64,000 nucleotides of DNA, taken from contig JANPDL010000011.1 in the NCBI GenBank assembly GCA_031431475.1, forward strand, positions 1 to 64,000. Direction: 5' to 3'. The DNA is from JADCCX01 sp031431475. Lineage in GTDB: Bacteria > Pseudomonadota > Alphaproteobacteria > Rhizobiales > Beijerinckiaceae. The position numbers and the translations under genes were made by a program. Below the pieces are notes generated by a model that saw nothing but the letters and a program-made list of their open reading frames with translations, did no database searches and was not told the DNA's origin. This document shows, piece by piece, positions 42,702-51,763 of this stretch (the stretch's first letter is position 1; the number at the start of each line of letters is the position of its first letter).

Positions 42702-43541
42702 TCAATTTTTCGCCCTCATGAGCCGTGCTGCGAAGCCTTCGCCGACCAGCGTGAAGGCGAGCACGCTGGTTACGATCATCAGGCATGGCGCGGCCATCTG
42801 GGTTGGCGCTTCGCTGACATAGGGAAGCATCTCACTGATCATTGCGCCCCATTCCGGCGTTGGTGGTTGAAGGCCAAGACCGAGAAATCCGAGCGAAGAG
42901 ATTGAGAGTATCGCCGCGCCCACGCCGAGCGTGGCCAGCGAGATCGTCTGGCGCAGCACAGGCGGTAATAGATGATAGCGCAGAATGTGGAGCCGGGACA
43001 GTCCCGCCAGCCTGGCCGCCTCAACATGGCCCTCTTGCAGCGTGACCCGCGCCGTCGCACGGGCCATACGCGCGAACTGCGGCCAAAGCGTCAGTTTGAT
43101 GCCGATCATCATCGGGATGATACCGCCACCGAGTAGCCCGGCCAGAAGCAGCGCCAGCAGCAGGCCGGGAAAGGCGAGTACGAGATCAGCAAAACGCATG
43201 ATCAACCCATCGATAAGCTGTCCGCTGCCAGCTGCGATCAGCCCGAGAAGGAGCCCGACAGAAGTAGCGATCACCACGCAGACCACCGCGATGCCAAGCG
43301 AGCGCGGTGCGCCATGCACGACGCGCGACAGGACATCACGGCCCAGATGATCCGTCCCGAACGGATGGTCCGGCGATGGCGCAGCCAGGGTTTTCAACAA
43401 ATCTTGCGAAATCGGGTCGGACAGTGGCAGCCACGGGCCAAACAGGCATAGCGCCGCAAGCGCGATCAACAAGGCCAGCCCGGTGCGCAAGCCAACCGGC
43501 AGAGGGTTCACTTCCATTTCGCAGGTGGTGACAGCGGTCAT
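42702..43541 (-). CDS. peptide/nickel-type ABC importer permease (DppC/NikC type)
   Basis: A 279-residue inner-membrane permease with about six helices: family N-terminal HPFGTDHLGRDVLSRVVHGAPRSLGIA and the EAA loop ARATARVTLQEGHVEAARLAGLSRLHIL, then LATLGVGAAILSISSLGFLGLG and PPTPEWGAMISE, all DppC/OppC hallmarks. It overlaps the upstream permease gene by 4 bases (ATGA). Confidence 0.9.
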   Translation of the reverse strand: MTAVTTCEMEVNPLPVGLRTGLALLIALAALCLFGPWLPLSDPISQDLLKTLAAPSPDHPFGTDHLGRDVLSRVVHGAPRSLGIAVVCVVIATSVGLLLGLIAAGSGQLIDGLIMRFADLVLAFPGLLLALLLAGLLGGGIIPMMIGIKLTLWPQFARMARATARVTLQEGHVEAARLAGLSRLHILRYHLLPPVLRQTISLATLGVGAAILSISSLGFLGLGLQPPTPEWGAMISEMLPYVSEAPTQMAAPCLMIVTSVLAFTLVGEGFAARLMRAKN

Positions 43542-44512
43542 ATGGCGGCCCTCAGCCGCTGGCGCGGATCAAGCCAGAGGCAGGCGATATCCGCCAGAAG
43601 GCTGGCGAACGCGAACATCAGCCCGATGATGATGCCTGCCCCCATAATCATCGGCACGTCACGCGCCAGCAGTGACTTGACCAGCAGATCGCCAAGGCCT
43701 GGATAGTTGAAGAGTGTTTCAATCACCACAAAGCCATCAATGACATAGCTCATCTGAAGCGCCATGAATGTGACGATCGGGATCGCGGCATTGCGCAGGC
43801 CATGGCGGCGGAAAGCCGTGGCTGCATCAAGCCCGCGGATTTGTGCGAATGTCATGAAGAAGGCCGAGCGGACATCGACCACCGCATTGCGGATGATGCG
43901 CACCGAATAGGCCGCCAGCCCAAGCGCCAGTGTCAGCGCGGGCAACACCATGTGCCAGCCGGTACGGTAACCAGCGGGGGGTAGCCAACGCAAAGACAAG
44001 GCAAAGATCGAAATCAGCACGATGCCGATCAGGAAGCTTGGCGTGGAAGCCAGCAGAATCGCCATGCCTTGGGAGGAGCGATCTACAGCCCCGCCCGGTC
44101 TGAGCCCGGCAGTCAGCCCGAGCGGCAGGGCGATCAGATAGGACAGCGCCCAACCCACCAGCCCGAGGCCGAGTGTGAACCGTGCATGATAGGCGAGTTC
44201 GTCCAGAACTGGCTTTCTGGTGACCAGCGACTTTCCAAGGTCGCCCTGAGCCAACCGTCCCATCCATTGGGCGTACTGGATCATCAGGGGCCGGTCGAGG
44301 CCCCCCTCGCGGCGAATGCGATCAGCCATTTCCAGTGTTAGCCGGTCTTCTCCCACGCGTGCGGCGGCGATGCGAAGGGCGGCATCGCCTGGCAAAGCAT
44401 GCACAAAGGCGAAGCACAGCGTCGCCAGCACGAAGGCCGTCGCCAGTGCCTGTGTCACGCGTGTCGCGATGATGCGCGAAAGGGGTGAACGCAGCATCAT
44501 GCCCGACTGCAT
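43538..44512 (-). CDS. peptide/nickel-type ABC importer permease (DppB/NikB type)
   Basis: A 324-residue permease: N-terminal helix (QALATAFVLATLCFAFVHALPGD), family segment LGLDRPLMIQYAQWMGRLAQGDLGKSL with a small variation (GGLDRP), the EAA loop AQIRGLDAATAFRRHGLRNAAIPIV and a C-terminal YVIDGFVVIETLFNYPGLG block. It is 2 bases downstream of the binding protein gene and overlaps the next permease gene. Confidence 0.9.
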   Translation of the reverse strand: MQSGMMLRSPLSRIIATRVTQALATAFVLATLCFAFVHALPGDAALRIAAARVGEDRLTLEMADRIRREGGLDRPLMIQYAQWMGRLAQGDLGKSLVTRKPVLDELAYHARFTLGLGLVGWALSYLIALPLGLTAGLRPGGAVDRSSQGMAILLASTPSFLIGIVLISIFALSLRWLPPAGYRTGWHMVLPALTLALGLAAYSVRIIRNAVVDVRSAFFMTFAQIRGLDAATAFRRHGLRNAAIPIVTFMALQMSYVIDGFVVIETLFNYPGLGDLLVKSLLARDVPMIMGAGIIIGLMFAFASLLADIACLWLDPRQRLRAAI

Positions 44513-44514
44513 CC

Positions 44515-46050
44515 CTACTTCAGCGTGACGGTGTGCAGCATGTAGCGCATCTCGTAGGGGTCGATGGCAAGCCCCTTCACACGGCTGGACACCGCGACTG
44601 TGTGCTCGAACCAGGCAACCGCCGTCACCGGCGTTTCTTCGTGGATGATCTTCGTGATCTCCATGCGCAGCGCCTGCTTCCGCGATGCGTCGAAGCTCTG
44701 CACGTATTCATCCGTCAGCGCTTTGATGCGGTCGCGGCCCGGCCAATTCAGCGTACCCCAGGTCGAGCGCTCGCGGGTGAAGTCGGGGATCACGGTGGCG
44801 ATCACGTCCGGCACGTTGACATAGGTGCGGGCGAACATGGTCATCTGCATCGTGCCGTCGCGGATCGCGGCGGGGATATTGGCCGATGGCACGGGATCAA
44901 CGCTGATCTCGACACCGATCTCCTTGAGATGCGCCTGCATCGCCTGGCCAATCACGGTCAGTTCAGGCCTGTTGGAGATGGTGAGCAGCTTCGCTGAGAG
45001 CCTGACGCCGTTCCTGACGCGCACTCCATCCGCACCCTGTACCCAGCCTGCCTGATCGAGCAGCGCGCGCGCACCCGCCACATCGCGACTGTAGTCCGGC
45101 AGGGACTTGTTGTGCCAATCGTTGAGGACAGGCGGGATCAACTGCGTCGATGCCGAGCCGGGATGGCGCAGCACTGCAGAGGCAATGCCAGGCCGGTCGA
45201 TGGCCATCGAGATGGCACGGCGCACGCGGGCGTCCTCGAACTGAGGAATGCCGGAGTTGAACGCCATGACGCGGATGCGCGGAACGGTCACGCTGGCGAC
45301 CTTCATCTGGCCGCCCGCGTCGATGCGGGGCGTCGCGCTCGGCACGGTGGTGAAGATGAGGTCGGCGTCGCCGGCGATCGCGACATTGGTGCGCGTGTCG
45401 CCATTGGGGATCGCCGTATAGCGAGCCTTTGCAACCTTGGCCGGGCCGCCGCGATAGCCGTCAAACCGATCAAGCTCGATCACCGTCTTGCCGTCGATCT
45501 TCGTGATCTTGAACGGACCGCTGCCGATCACGTTCACAACCTTGCCGTCCGGTCCGTAGGACTTCGGCGCAAGGATGACGGAGGCGTAGTCCACCAGCAC
45601 TGCGGGAAGATGGCTGAAGGGGGTCTTGGTGCGGATCACCACCGCATTGCCGTCGGCTTTCAGTTCGTCGACAGGTATCTGCTGCATGCTCTCGCCAGCC
45701 AACGCCAGCTTGAGGCTCGCCGCAGCTGCTTCCGCCGTCACAGGGGTGCCATCATGGAAGGCCAGGCCAGAGCGGATCGGAAAGCGCCAGGTCAGCCGAT
45801 CCTCGGCCACGTTCCAGCTCTCGGCGATGCCACCGACCAGCTTGCCGTCAGGCTCGACCATCACCAGTGTTTCGGCGATCTGCATGCGCGCCATGATGTA
45901 GCCGGTGTCGGACGGTTCGTTGGAGGTGTACTCCCAGGGAGCCGCCACGCGAAGGACGCCGGGCTCGGCGGCGGCGGATAACGACATGCTTACAAGTGAG
46001 GCGGTGAGGGCAGCGCTCATCCACTGGCGGCGGGACAGCAAGAGAGACAT
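44515..46050 (-). CDS. ABC importer substrate-binding protein (SBP family 5), Tat-type signal
   Basis: A 511-residue periplasmic binding protein of the peptide/nickel family 5. The N-terminus has a twin-arginine motif (LSRRQWMSAAL) before a hydrophobic run ending AAAEP, so export is probably by Tat. Family features: AESWNVAEDRLTWRFPIRSGLAFHDGTPVTAE, VIGSGPFKITKID and VRRAISMAIDRPG. I prefer ATG 46050, with AAAGGA upstream; ATG 46062 and 46080 are in-frame alternatives. Members bind peptides, nickel or metal-chelate complexes. The operon context points to a zinc-related ligand, possibly a metallophore, as in Opp-type staphylopine importers. Confidence 0.86.
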   Translation of the reverse strand: MSLLLSRRQWMSAALTASLVSMSLSAAAEPGVLRVAAPWEYTSNEPSDTGYIMARMQIAETLVMVEPDGKLVGGIAESWNVAEDRLTWRFPIRSGLAFHDGTPVTAEAAAASLKLALAGESMQQIPVDELKADGNAVVIRTKTPFSHLPAVLVDYASVILAPKSYGPDGKVVNVIGSGPFKITKIDGKTVIELDRFDGYRGGPAKVAKARYTAIPNGDTRTNVAIAGDADLIFTTVPSATPRIDAGGQMKVASVTVPRIRVMAFNSGIPQFEDARVRRAISMAIDRPGIASAVLRHPGSASTQLIPPVLNDWHNKSLPDYSRDVAGARALLDQAGWVQGADGVRVRNGVRLSAKLLTISNRPELTVIGQAMQAHLKEIGVEISVDPVPSANIPAAIRDGTMQMTMFARTYVNVPDVIATVIPDFTRERSTWGTLNWPGRDRIKALTDEYVQSFDASRKQALRMEITKIIHEETPVTAVAWFEHTVAVSSRVKGLAIDPYEMRYMLHTVTLK

Positions 46051-46066
46051 CGGTAGGGTCATCCTT

Positions 46067-46549
46067 TCAAGTTTCGACATTTGGCCATTCGGCAGTCTGT
46101 TTCGGGATCGGCCAGGCGGGCACTGCGGAAACAGTTCGGTGAGCCGGACGCGGCTCGACCTGCCGCACAGAAACACCGAGTGGAGGTACACGGCCCAGAA
46201 CGCCCTCGCGCATCACTTCCGGTCGCTCGAAACGCTCCATGAAGCCATCAGAACGGCTGGCATAGAGCGCGAACGCATCCAGTACTTCTCCCGCATGACG
46301 CTCTGGATCGAGATCGCCAAACAGGTAGGTGAACTTGTCAGGCGCCGAGAAAGCGACAACGCACGCCCGCCTGCATTGGCTCATACAGCGCACATCGCGC
46401 AGAACGTCCAGCGAAAGTCCACGCCGTACCGCCTCAATCTCGATGGCATCGGCCAACACGACGCCCGCCCTGTCCTCATCCGCGCCCTTCCAGCCGGCGG
46501 ATTTGCAACGGAAGCACACCGACAAAGAACAGTTCGCCAAAAACGTCAT
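46067..46549 (-). CDS. DUF1636 putative metal-binding protein
   Basis: A 160-residue protein of the DUF1636/COG5469 family of predicted metal-binding, thioredoxin-like-ferredoxin proteins. Cysteines: Cys12-x-x-Cys15 (VCFRCKSAGW) and Cys55, Cys59, Cys63 (RCMSQCRRAC), the set expected to hold a metal or Fe-S centre; then FTYLFGDLDPERHAGEVLDAF. Biochemical function is unknown; in other genomes such genes neighbour cobalt or zinc transport genes. Its start overlaps the TonB-receptor stop (TGATG), so it is translationally coupled to it. Confidence 0.8.
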   Translation of the reverse strand: MTFLANCSLSVCFRCKSAGWKGADEDRAGVVLADAIEIEAVRRGLSLDVLRDVRCMSQCRRACVVAFSAPDKFTYLFGDLDPERHAGEVLDAFALYASRSDGFMERFERPEVMREGVLGRVPPLGVSVRQVEPRPAHRTVSAVPAWPIPKQTAEWPNVET

Positions 46550-48723
46550 CAGAACTTCACGTTGATGAAGCCGCGCACGCCGCGACCGGGAGCCACCACC
46601 TCATCCTTGCGGAACGAGACATGGTTGCGGATGGTCTCGTTCAGGAGGTTCGTGCCGACAACACCTGCCGTGATCTCGACAGGTCCCATTGGTCCGTTCG
46701 CGAGACGCGTGCGGTAGCTCAACTCCGCATTCAGAAGGTTGTAGCCCTTGGTAGGCGTTTCTTCCGGCGCGATGCTATTGACGGCGAAAGCGTGGATGAG
46801 GTTCACCTTGGCCAGCCACGCGCTGTCGCCGCGCCAGTAAACGCCACCGCCAATGCGCTGTGGCGGAATGCGCGGCACACGTTCGCCGCCGTCGAATTTC
46901 GCCCGCACGATGTCGTACTGTGCCTCGACACCGAAGACATTGGAGCTGACCTCAAGAACGTCATACTGCCCCTTCACCTCTGCGCCGATGAAACGGGCAT
47001 TGCGCTGGGTGTAGACCACCTGTCGAAGCTCGGTTCCCGTGCCGCAGCTGGCAAAATCGTCGTCGCAGAAATTGCCCGTATCGCGGCGATAGATGAAGTT
47101 GTCATAATGCGTGAGATAGCCTGCCGCCTCGAAGCGGAACGGTCCGGCAGCGCGGCGAAGCCCGATCTCTATGGTCTTGGCGACCTCCTTGCGAAGGTTC
47201 GGATCACCGATCTCGAAGGTTCCGGGCGCATCATGCGCGCCGCGTGAGTAGAGCTCTGCCGCGCGGGGCGCGCGTTGCACATATTGACCGGTGAGACTGC
47301 CGACGAAGCCGAATGGTAACTCCTGCAGCAGGCCAAGGCTGGCGCTTGTCGACATGAACCGCCGCGTCCGTGGATCATCAGTTTCGATACCGGATGCGCC
47401 AAGGAAATCCCCAGGGAAGATCGCACCGTTGCCCTTGACGCGAGCGTACTCAATGCGCGCGGCTGCCTGCAGGCGGGTCGTCGGCAGGAGCTGTAACTCG
47501 CTGAAGAGATAAGCTGCCGCTGTTTGCGTGTTCGCGGGTTGAATGAGGTTGCCTGCTTCCCCCGACGTGCCGAGCTGCTGGCGACCGACCTGAACGCCGA
47601 CCGCATTCGTCAATCGACCGAAGGGGGTTTCCCAAGGTGAGAGCTGAGCCTCGACGCGGCCTTCCATCTCCCGGTTCTTGAATACCGCGCCGACCTCGAA
47701 GAGGCCCAAGCTGTTCAGCCCTTCCTCCTTGTGCTTGTAGACCGAGCCGCCAGCCCAGTAGCGGATTGTCTCAATGAAGCCGCCATTAACGCGGAACTCG
47801 CCTTTGCCATTGAGCTTGAACTGTTCCATGTCGATCCGCGTGCGCGACGCCGGGGCATCGTTGCCGGGAATACCGTAGATACTGGTAAAATGGGTGAATG
47901 ACAGGCCCATGAAGCCGCCGTTCTCCGGCAGGAAATAGGAGCCGCCGATTGCTTGCCCATTTGAGCGGACGAAGCTGTTGAATTGCTTGCCGCCTGTCAG
48001 GGGCGAACGCGGGATGCTGTAATCCTCGGACCGGCGGGAATAGATGTCGCCATGCACCGCAAAGTTGCCATGGCGCACTTCCATGAGCGCTGCGCCCTCG
48101 ACGCCACGATCCACCGACGAGACTGAGGTGCGCGTCTCCAGCGAAGCGCCGGGCGGAAGCTGGATCAAGGGAATGCGGTTATTGTCGACGCTGACCACCC
48201 CGCCGATTGCGGCGGAGCCAAAGCGCAGCGTTGCAGGCCCACGAATTACTTCGACGCGCTGCGCCGCCAGCGGATCGATGGGTACGGCGTGATCTTCGCC
48301 GAGATCGGACACATCGCCTGCACCGATGCCGTTCTCCTGGATACGCACCCGGAAATTGTCGAGACCACGGATTACAGGACGTGCTGCAGCACCTGGCGCA
48401 AAGCCAGCATTGGTGATGCCAGGTTGATTGCTCAACTGATCGCCCAGCGTCTTGCCGCCATTGCGCAGCAGCTCACCAGCGGTGACGAACGTCACAGTCG
48501 CAAAGGACTGATCGACGACGTTGAGGCGATCATCGCGGCGTCCGCGCACTTGCACGAACAATGGCCGCTGGATCGGGCTTGGAGCCGTGACGACGATTTC
48601 TGGCAGTTCCGGAGGAGTAACTGGTGCAGCAGCAGGCGGCGTCTGCGCGGATGCGCGATGGCTCGGAATGACTGCAGCCATCGCCACGGATGACAGCAGG
48701 ATTGATACGACGCGCAATTTCAT
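46549..48723 (-). CDS. TonB-dependent outer-membrane receptor, ZnuD-like
   Basis: A 724-residue receptor: signal peptide ending ASA before QTPP, plug domain (VTFVTAGELLRNGGKTLGDQLSNQPGI; ARPVIRGLDNFRVRIQENGIG; DHAVPIDPLAAQRVEVIRGPATLRFG) and a beta-barrel ending in the aromatic residue of FINVKF. The plug sequence (DHAVPIDP, GPATLRFGSAAIGGVV) and an extracellular GNFCDDDFASCG loop, a cysteine pair framing aspartates, resemble ZnuD zinc receptors of Neisseria and relatives. It starts 4 bases after the COG0523 GTPase stop under the Zur-box-like promoter. Zinc or a zinc complex is the likely ligand. Confidence 0.87.
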   Translation of the reverse strand: MKLRVVSILLSSVAMAAVIPSHRASAQTPPAAAPVTPPELPEIVVTAPSPIQRPLFVQVRGRRDDRLNVVDQSFATVTFVTAGELLRNGGKTLGDQLSNQPGITNAGFAPGAAARPVIRGLDNFRVRIQENGIGAGDVSDLGEDHAVPIDPLAAQRVEVIRGPATLRFGSAAIGGVVSVDNNRIPLIQLPPGASLETRTSVSSVDRGVEGAALMEVRHGNFAVHGDIYSRRSEDYSIPRSPLTGGKQFNSFVRSNGQAIGGSYFLPENGGFMGLSFTHFTSIYGIPGNDAPASRTRIDMEQFKLNGKGEFRVNGGFIETIRYWAGGSVYKHKEEGLNSLGLFEVGAVFKNREMEGRVEAQLSPWETPFGRLTNAVGVQVGRQQLGTSGEAGNLIQPANTQTAAAYLFSELQLLPTTRLQAAARIEYARVKGNGAIFPGDFLGASGIETDDPRTRRFMSTSASLGLLQELPFGFVGSLTGQYVQRAPRAAELYSRGAHDAPGTFEIGDPNLRKEVAKTIEIGLRRAAGPFRFEAAGYLTHYDNFIYRRDTGNFCDDDFASCGTGTELRQVVYTQRNARFIGAEVKGQYDVLEVSSNVFGVEAQYDIVRAKFDGGERVPRIPPQRIGGGVYWRGDSAWLAKVNLIHAFAVNSIAPEETPTKGYNLLNAELSYRTRLANGPMGPVEITAGVVGTNLLNETIRNHVSFRKDEVVAPGRGVRGFINVKF

Positions 48724-48727
48724 AATG

Positions 48728-49963
48728 TCAGGCAACCTTCTTTGCTTCCCAAGACGGGAAAGGATCGACAAGATCGAGGTGGGATTTGGAAAGGCCCGTG
48801 GTCACGCTGCCGACCAGGCACTCGTCGAGCGCAGCCCGGATGACCATTTCGTCCATCTCGGGGCCACCGATGAAGACAAGTTCCTGCCGCCGGTCACCCC
48901 ACGTGGGTGTCCAGTGCCTGCGCATCAGGGACTGGAAGGTCTCGGAGTCGGGCCAGCGCTCTTTGGGTACAGCGGCCCACCAGCGGCCAAGCCCTTCCGT
49001 GCGGGTGATTCGGCCAGCGACTGAGAGTTCACCAACCCAGTTGGGCCGTGTCGCCAGCCAGAAGTGACCCTTGGCGCGGATGACGCCCGGCAGCCTCTTG
49101 TCCAGAATGGCGTGCAGCTTTTGCGGATGGAACGACCGTCTTGCCCGGTAGACAAAAGAGCGAATGCCGTATTCCTCCGTTTCCGGCACATGGTCCGCAA
49201 ATCCGAACAGTTCCTTGTGCCAGAGCGGGTGCTCTTGTGCCTTCTCTTCGTTGAACAGCTTCGTGTCCAGCACCTGATCCAGCGCTACCCGGCTCTGGTC
49301 AGTTTCGATAATACGGCAATCGGCATTGAGTCCGCGCACAACGTGGCGCACCTTGGTCAGATCCTCCGACGTCACGTCCGACACCTTGTTGATGATGACG
49401 ACATCGGCAAACTCGATCTGCTCGACCAGCAGATCGACCAGCGTGCGGAGATCCTGTTCACCAGCGGTCTCCCCCCGGTCCTTGAGGAAGTCGCGGCTGT
49501 CATAATCCTTCAGGAGATTGATGGCATCGACCACCGTGACCATCGTGTCGAGCCGTGAAACATCATCAAGACTCATGTCGTTCTCGTCTCGAAAAGAGAA
49601 GGTCGCGGCAATCGGCAGCGGCTCTGCGATGCCGGTGCCCTCGATCAGGAGGTAGTCAAACTTTTTTTCGGCTGCGAGACGGCGCACTTCAGTCAGCAGG
49701 TCATCGCGCAGTGTGCAGCAGATGCAGCCATTGCTCATCTCGACCAGTTTCTCCTCGGTCTGCGAGAGATTGGCTCCGCCCTCGCGCACCAGATCCGCGT
49801 CGATGTTCACCTCGCTCATGTCGTTGACGATGACTGCGACGCGCCTGCCCTCGCGGTTGTTGAGGATGTGGTTGAGGAGCGTCGTTTTTCCCGCGCCAAG
49901 GAAACCGGAGAGCACAGTTACGGGCAGGCGGCGGTCGATGAAGAGATCGGAGTTCAGAGACAT
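48728..49963 (-). CDS. COG0523 (CobW/ZigA/YciC-type) metal-chaperone GTPase
   Basis: A 411-residue G3E-family GTPase. Walker A GFLGAGKTTLL (residues 20-30), the metal-binding CICC motif at Cys80-Ile-Cys82-Cys83, a Walker B region with LLIEGTGIAEP, the guanine-specificity NKVSD, and a CobW C-terminal domain (from about residue 285). Zur-controlled members deliver zinc to essential enzymes during starvation. It is the first gene of the operon, directly under the Zur-box-like sites and divergent from zur, which supports a zinc rather than a cobalamin role. Confidence 0.92.
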   Translation of the reverse strand: MSLNSDLFIDRRLPVTVLSGFLGAGKTTLLNHILNNREGRRVAVIVNDMSEVNIDADLVREGGANLSQTEEKLVEMSNGCICCTLRDDLLTEVRRLAAEKKFDYLLIEGTGIAEPLPIAATFSFRDENDMSLDDVSRLDTMVTVVDAINLLKDYDSRDFLKDRGETAGEQDLRTLVDLLVEQIEFADVVIINKVSDVTSEDLTKVRHVVRGLNADCRIIETDQSRVALDQVLDTKLFNEEKAQEHPLWHKELFGFADHVPETEEYGIRSFVYRARRSFHPQKLHAILDKRLPGVIRAKGHFWLATRPNWVGELSVAGRITRTEGLGRWWAAVPKERWPDSETFQSLMRRHWTPTWGDRRQELVFIGGPEMDEMVIRAALDECLVGSVTTGLSKSHLDLVDPFPSWEAKKVA

Positions 49964-49978
49964 GCGGGCTCATAATAT

Positions 49979-50018
49979 GTTATGTTGTAACGTTCATAAC
50001 GTTACACTATAACATTAC
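49979..50018. promoter_or_regulatory. two Zur-box-like palindromes between the uptake operon and zur
   Basis: The 88-base divergent promoter region is very AT-rich. Box 1, 49979-49996, reads GTTATGTTGTAACGTTCA; box 2, 50001-50018, reads GTTACACTATAACATTAC. Against the Zur consensus as I remember it (GTTATGTTATAACATAAC) they match at 13 and 14 of 18 positions; the left half of box 1 and the right half of box 2 are nearly perfect. The two start 22 bases apart, about two helical turns. Binding of Zur here would repress the operon and zur itself when zinc is plentiful. Confidence 0.7.
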
Positions 50019-50051
50019 AAAATATGTCAACCCCTGAATTTGGAGGGTGCG

Positions 50052-50507
50052 ATGATAAACGCTGAAATGGTCGCTGCGTTAGAGCAGAATAAGACTGTCC
50101 CAAGCTTGGGGCAGACGGTGGCGGCCCAACGGGCTGAGCACGTTCTGGCTGTCTTGAAGCAGTCGGCAAAGCCTCTGGGAGCTTACGAACTGATCGACCG
50201 TCTTGCGGCGACAGGCAACCGGATTGCTCCCACGCAAATGTACCGTGTTCTCGGGCAACTGAAAGATGCCGGGCTGATCCTGCGGGTGGAAAGCCAGAAC
50301 GCCTTCATCGCGGCGCAGCACGTGCACCAGCCTGATGAGCCTCTTGCCTTGCTCGTCTGCGCCTGTTGCGGGCGTGTCGATGAGGCGAAAGCGGACTTCC
50401 TTACGCCAGCCCTGACACCAACGGCAAACGCCTTGGGGTTCAAGCCTCAGCGAAGCTCGCTGGAAGTGATCGGCGAGTGCTGCGCCTGCCGCGATTCACC
50501 GGATTGA
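50052..50507 (+). CDS. zur: Fur-family zinc uptake regulator
   Basis: A 151-residue Fur-family repressor. Winged helix with QRAEHVLAVLKQSAKPLGAYEL and the recognition part PTQMYRVLGQLKDAGLILRV; dimerisation domain with the regulatory-site QHVHQPDE segment, and structural zinc pairs Cys103/Cys106 (VCACCGRVDEA) and Cys143/Cys146 (GECCACRD). Two CxxC pairs and the absence of the HHHDH cluster of Fur fit Zur. ATG 50052 has GGAGGG 4-10 bases upstream. It is divergent from the zinc operon and so probably autoregulated. Confidence 0.88.
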   Translation: MINAEMVAALEQNKTVPSLGQTVAAQRAEHVLAVLKQSAKPLGAYELIDRLAATGNRIAPTQMYRVLGQLKDAGLILRVESQNAFIAAQHVHQPDEPLALLVCACCGRVDEAKADFLTPALTPTANALGFKPQRSSLEVIGECCACRDSPD

Positions 50508-50759
50508 CTGTCGGCACTGTCGGCGCTTCTCATCTCCAAACACAGCTTTGCTTCCATTTCTCAGTCACATCTCCCCAGAGGAGCATCAATGCGCACCCCT
50601 TTCTGCACTTCCCTTGTCCGTCTCGGCTTCGCAGCAAGGGTGAAGGAAATGTGATCATGTCCAATCGGTCAATCATGAAGGCTGCGAGCATGACTTGTTT
50701 CAAATGTTTCCCAGCAAAGCGCATCACAGACACGACCGTTCAATTTACCTCGGAACGCG

Positions 50760-51719
50760 TCAGTCTTCTGGCCTGAACGAACCAGACTTGCCGGGCGCTG
50801 GCCTGTCGGTGCTTGTGAAATCAGCAAGAAAATCAATATTTTGCGTGGTGGCATATGCAGCGAATGCGCTCACCAGCGGCGAATGAACGCCTCCACTTGG
50901 CTGCACCAGGACGACATCAGACACAAGCCTCGGCCGAAACGGCAGGATGGCCAGCCGCGTGTCTGCGGCAAGCTGCAGGCCTGGTGACGGCACAATGGTG
51001 GCACCACCCAGGGCAGCCGCCAGTTCACAGACGGCCGCCGTTGTTCGCGCTTCAATCCGCAGGTGACGCTGTATGCCTTCGAGCGAAAAAATGCGGTCAA
51101 CTTCGGTCCGGAAGCCGGAGTCCGGCATGTAGGAAATGAAGATTTCTCCAGTCAGGTCGCGTGCGTGGACTGTCTTGCCAGCCAAAGCCAACCAATGACT
51201 GCTTGGCACAACGCAGGCTGCCTCTGTCTGGCCGATAACGCTTGTTTCGATACCTGATCCGGAAATCGCCTCGAATGTGATGCCAATATCTGTCTGGCGA
51301 AACGAGGCCCAGTCGAGCGCGTTGAGCGTTGCAACCACCTCCAATGAGATGGAAGCCTGAGGATGCAAGCGCATGAAGGGCGCCACGAGATGGTGGCTGA
51401 CATGCGACAGGAGGCTCGGTACCACGCCGAGCCGCAACTGGCCTTCGCCCCTGTCGCGCAACATCTGCATGCTGTTCTCGATATGCCCGAGGCCGAGATA
51501 GGCCCGTGCTACCTCGGCATGCAGCGCTCTTCCCCGCGTTGTCGGCACCAGATTGCGGGAAGCCCGCGTGAACAATGGAAAGCCTGCGCTTTCCTCGAAA
51601 TCGGCAATGATGCGGCTGATCGCGGGTTGTGACACGCCAAGTTGCTGTGACGCCCGCGTCACCGAGCCCAAGGACATAACGGCGTGATACGCTTCCAACT
51701 GCTTCAGGGTGATCGACAT
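50760..51719 (-). CDS. LysR-family transcriptional regulator
   Basis: A 319-residue LysR protein: N-terminal winged helix-turn-helix (LKQLEAYHAVMSLGSVTRASQQLGVSQPAISRIIADFEE) and a periplasmic-binding-like effector domain. It is divergent from the sox genes with 94 bases between them, the classic arrangement for a LysR activator of the adjacent catabolic operon. The effector is probably the pathway substrate. The 252 bases between it and zur show no gene. Confidence 0.9.
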   Translation of the reverse strand: MSITLKQLEAYHAVMSLGSVTRASQQLGVSQPAISRIIADFEESAGFPLFTRASRNLVPTTRGRALHAEVARAYLGLGHIENSMQMLRDRGEGQLRLGVVPSLLSHVSHHLVAPFMRLHPQASISLEVVATLNALDWASFRQTDIGITFEAISGSGIETSVIGQTEAACVVPSSHWLALAGKTVHARDLTGEIFISYMPDSGFRTEVDRIFSLEGIQRHLRIEARTTAAVCELAAALGGATIVPSPGLQLAADTRLAILPFRPRLVSDVVLVQPSGGVHSPLVSAFAAYATTQNIDFLADFTSTDRPAPGKSGSFRPED

Positions 51720-51741
51720 GTTAGGTCAGTTTCAGGAAAAA

Positions 51742-51763
51742 ATGATATAATTTCATAGATCAT
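51742..51763. promoter_or_regulatory. candidate LysR operator in the soxB promoter
   Basis: ATGAT (51742-51746) and ATCAT (51759-51763) form an inverted repeat with 12 bases between, within the AT-rich 94-base divergent region, of the T-N11-A type used by LysR regulators. It lies about 22 bases from the regulator start and 50 bases from soxB. Confidence 0.4.

Noticed and set aside
48728..49963. Assignment of the COG0523 GTPase as cobalamin-synthesis CobW
   Set aside because: No cob genes are near, while Zur-like boxes, zur and a ZnuD-like receptor are; the zinc subfamily fits better.
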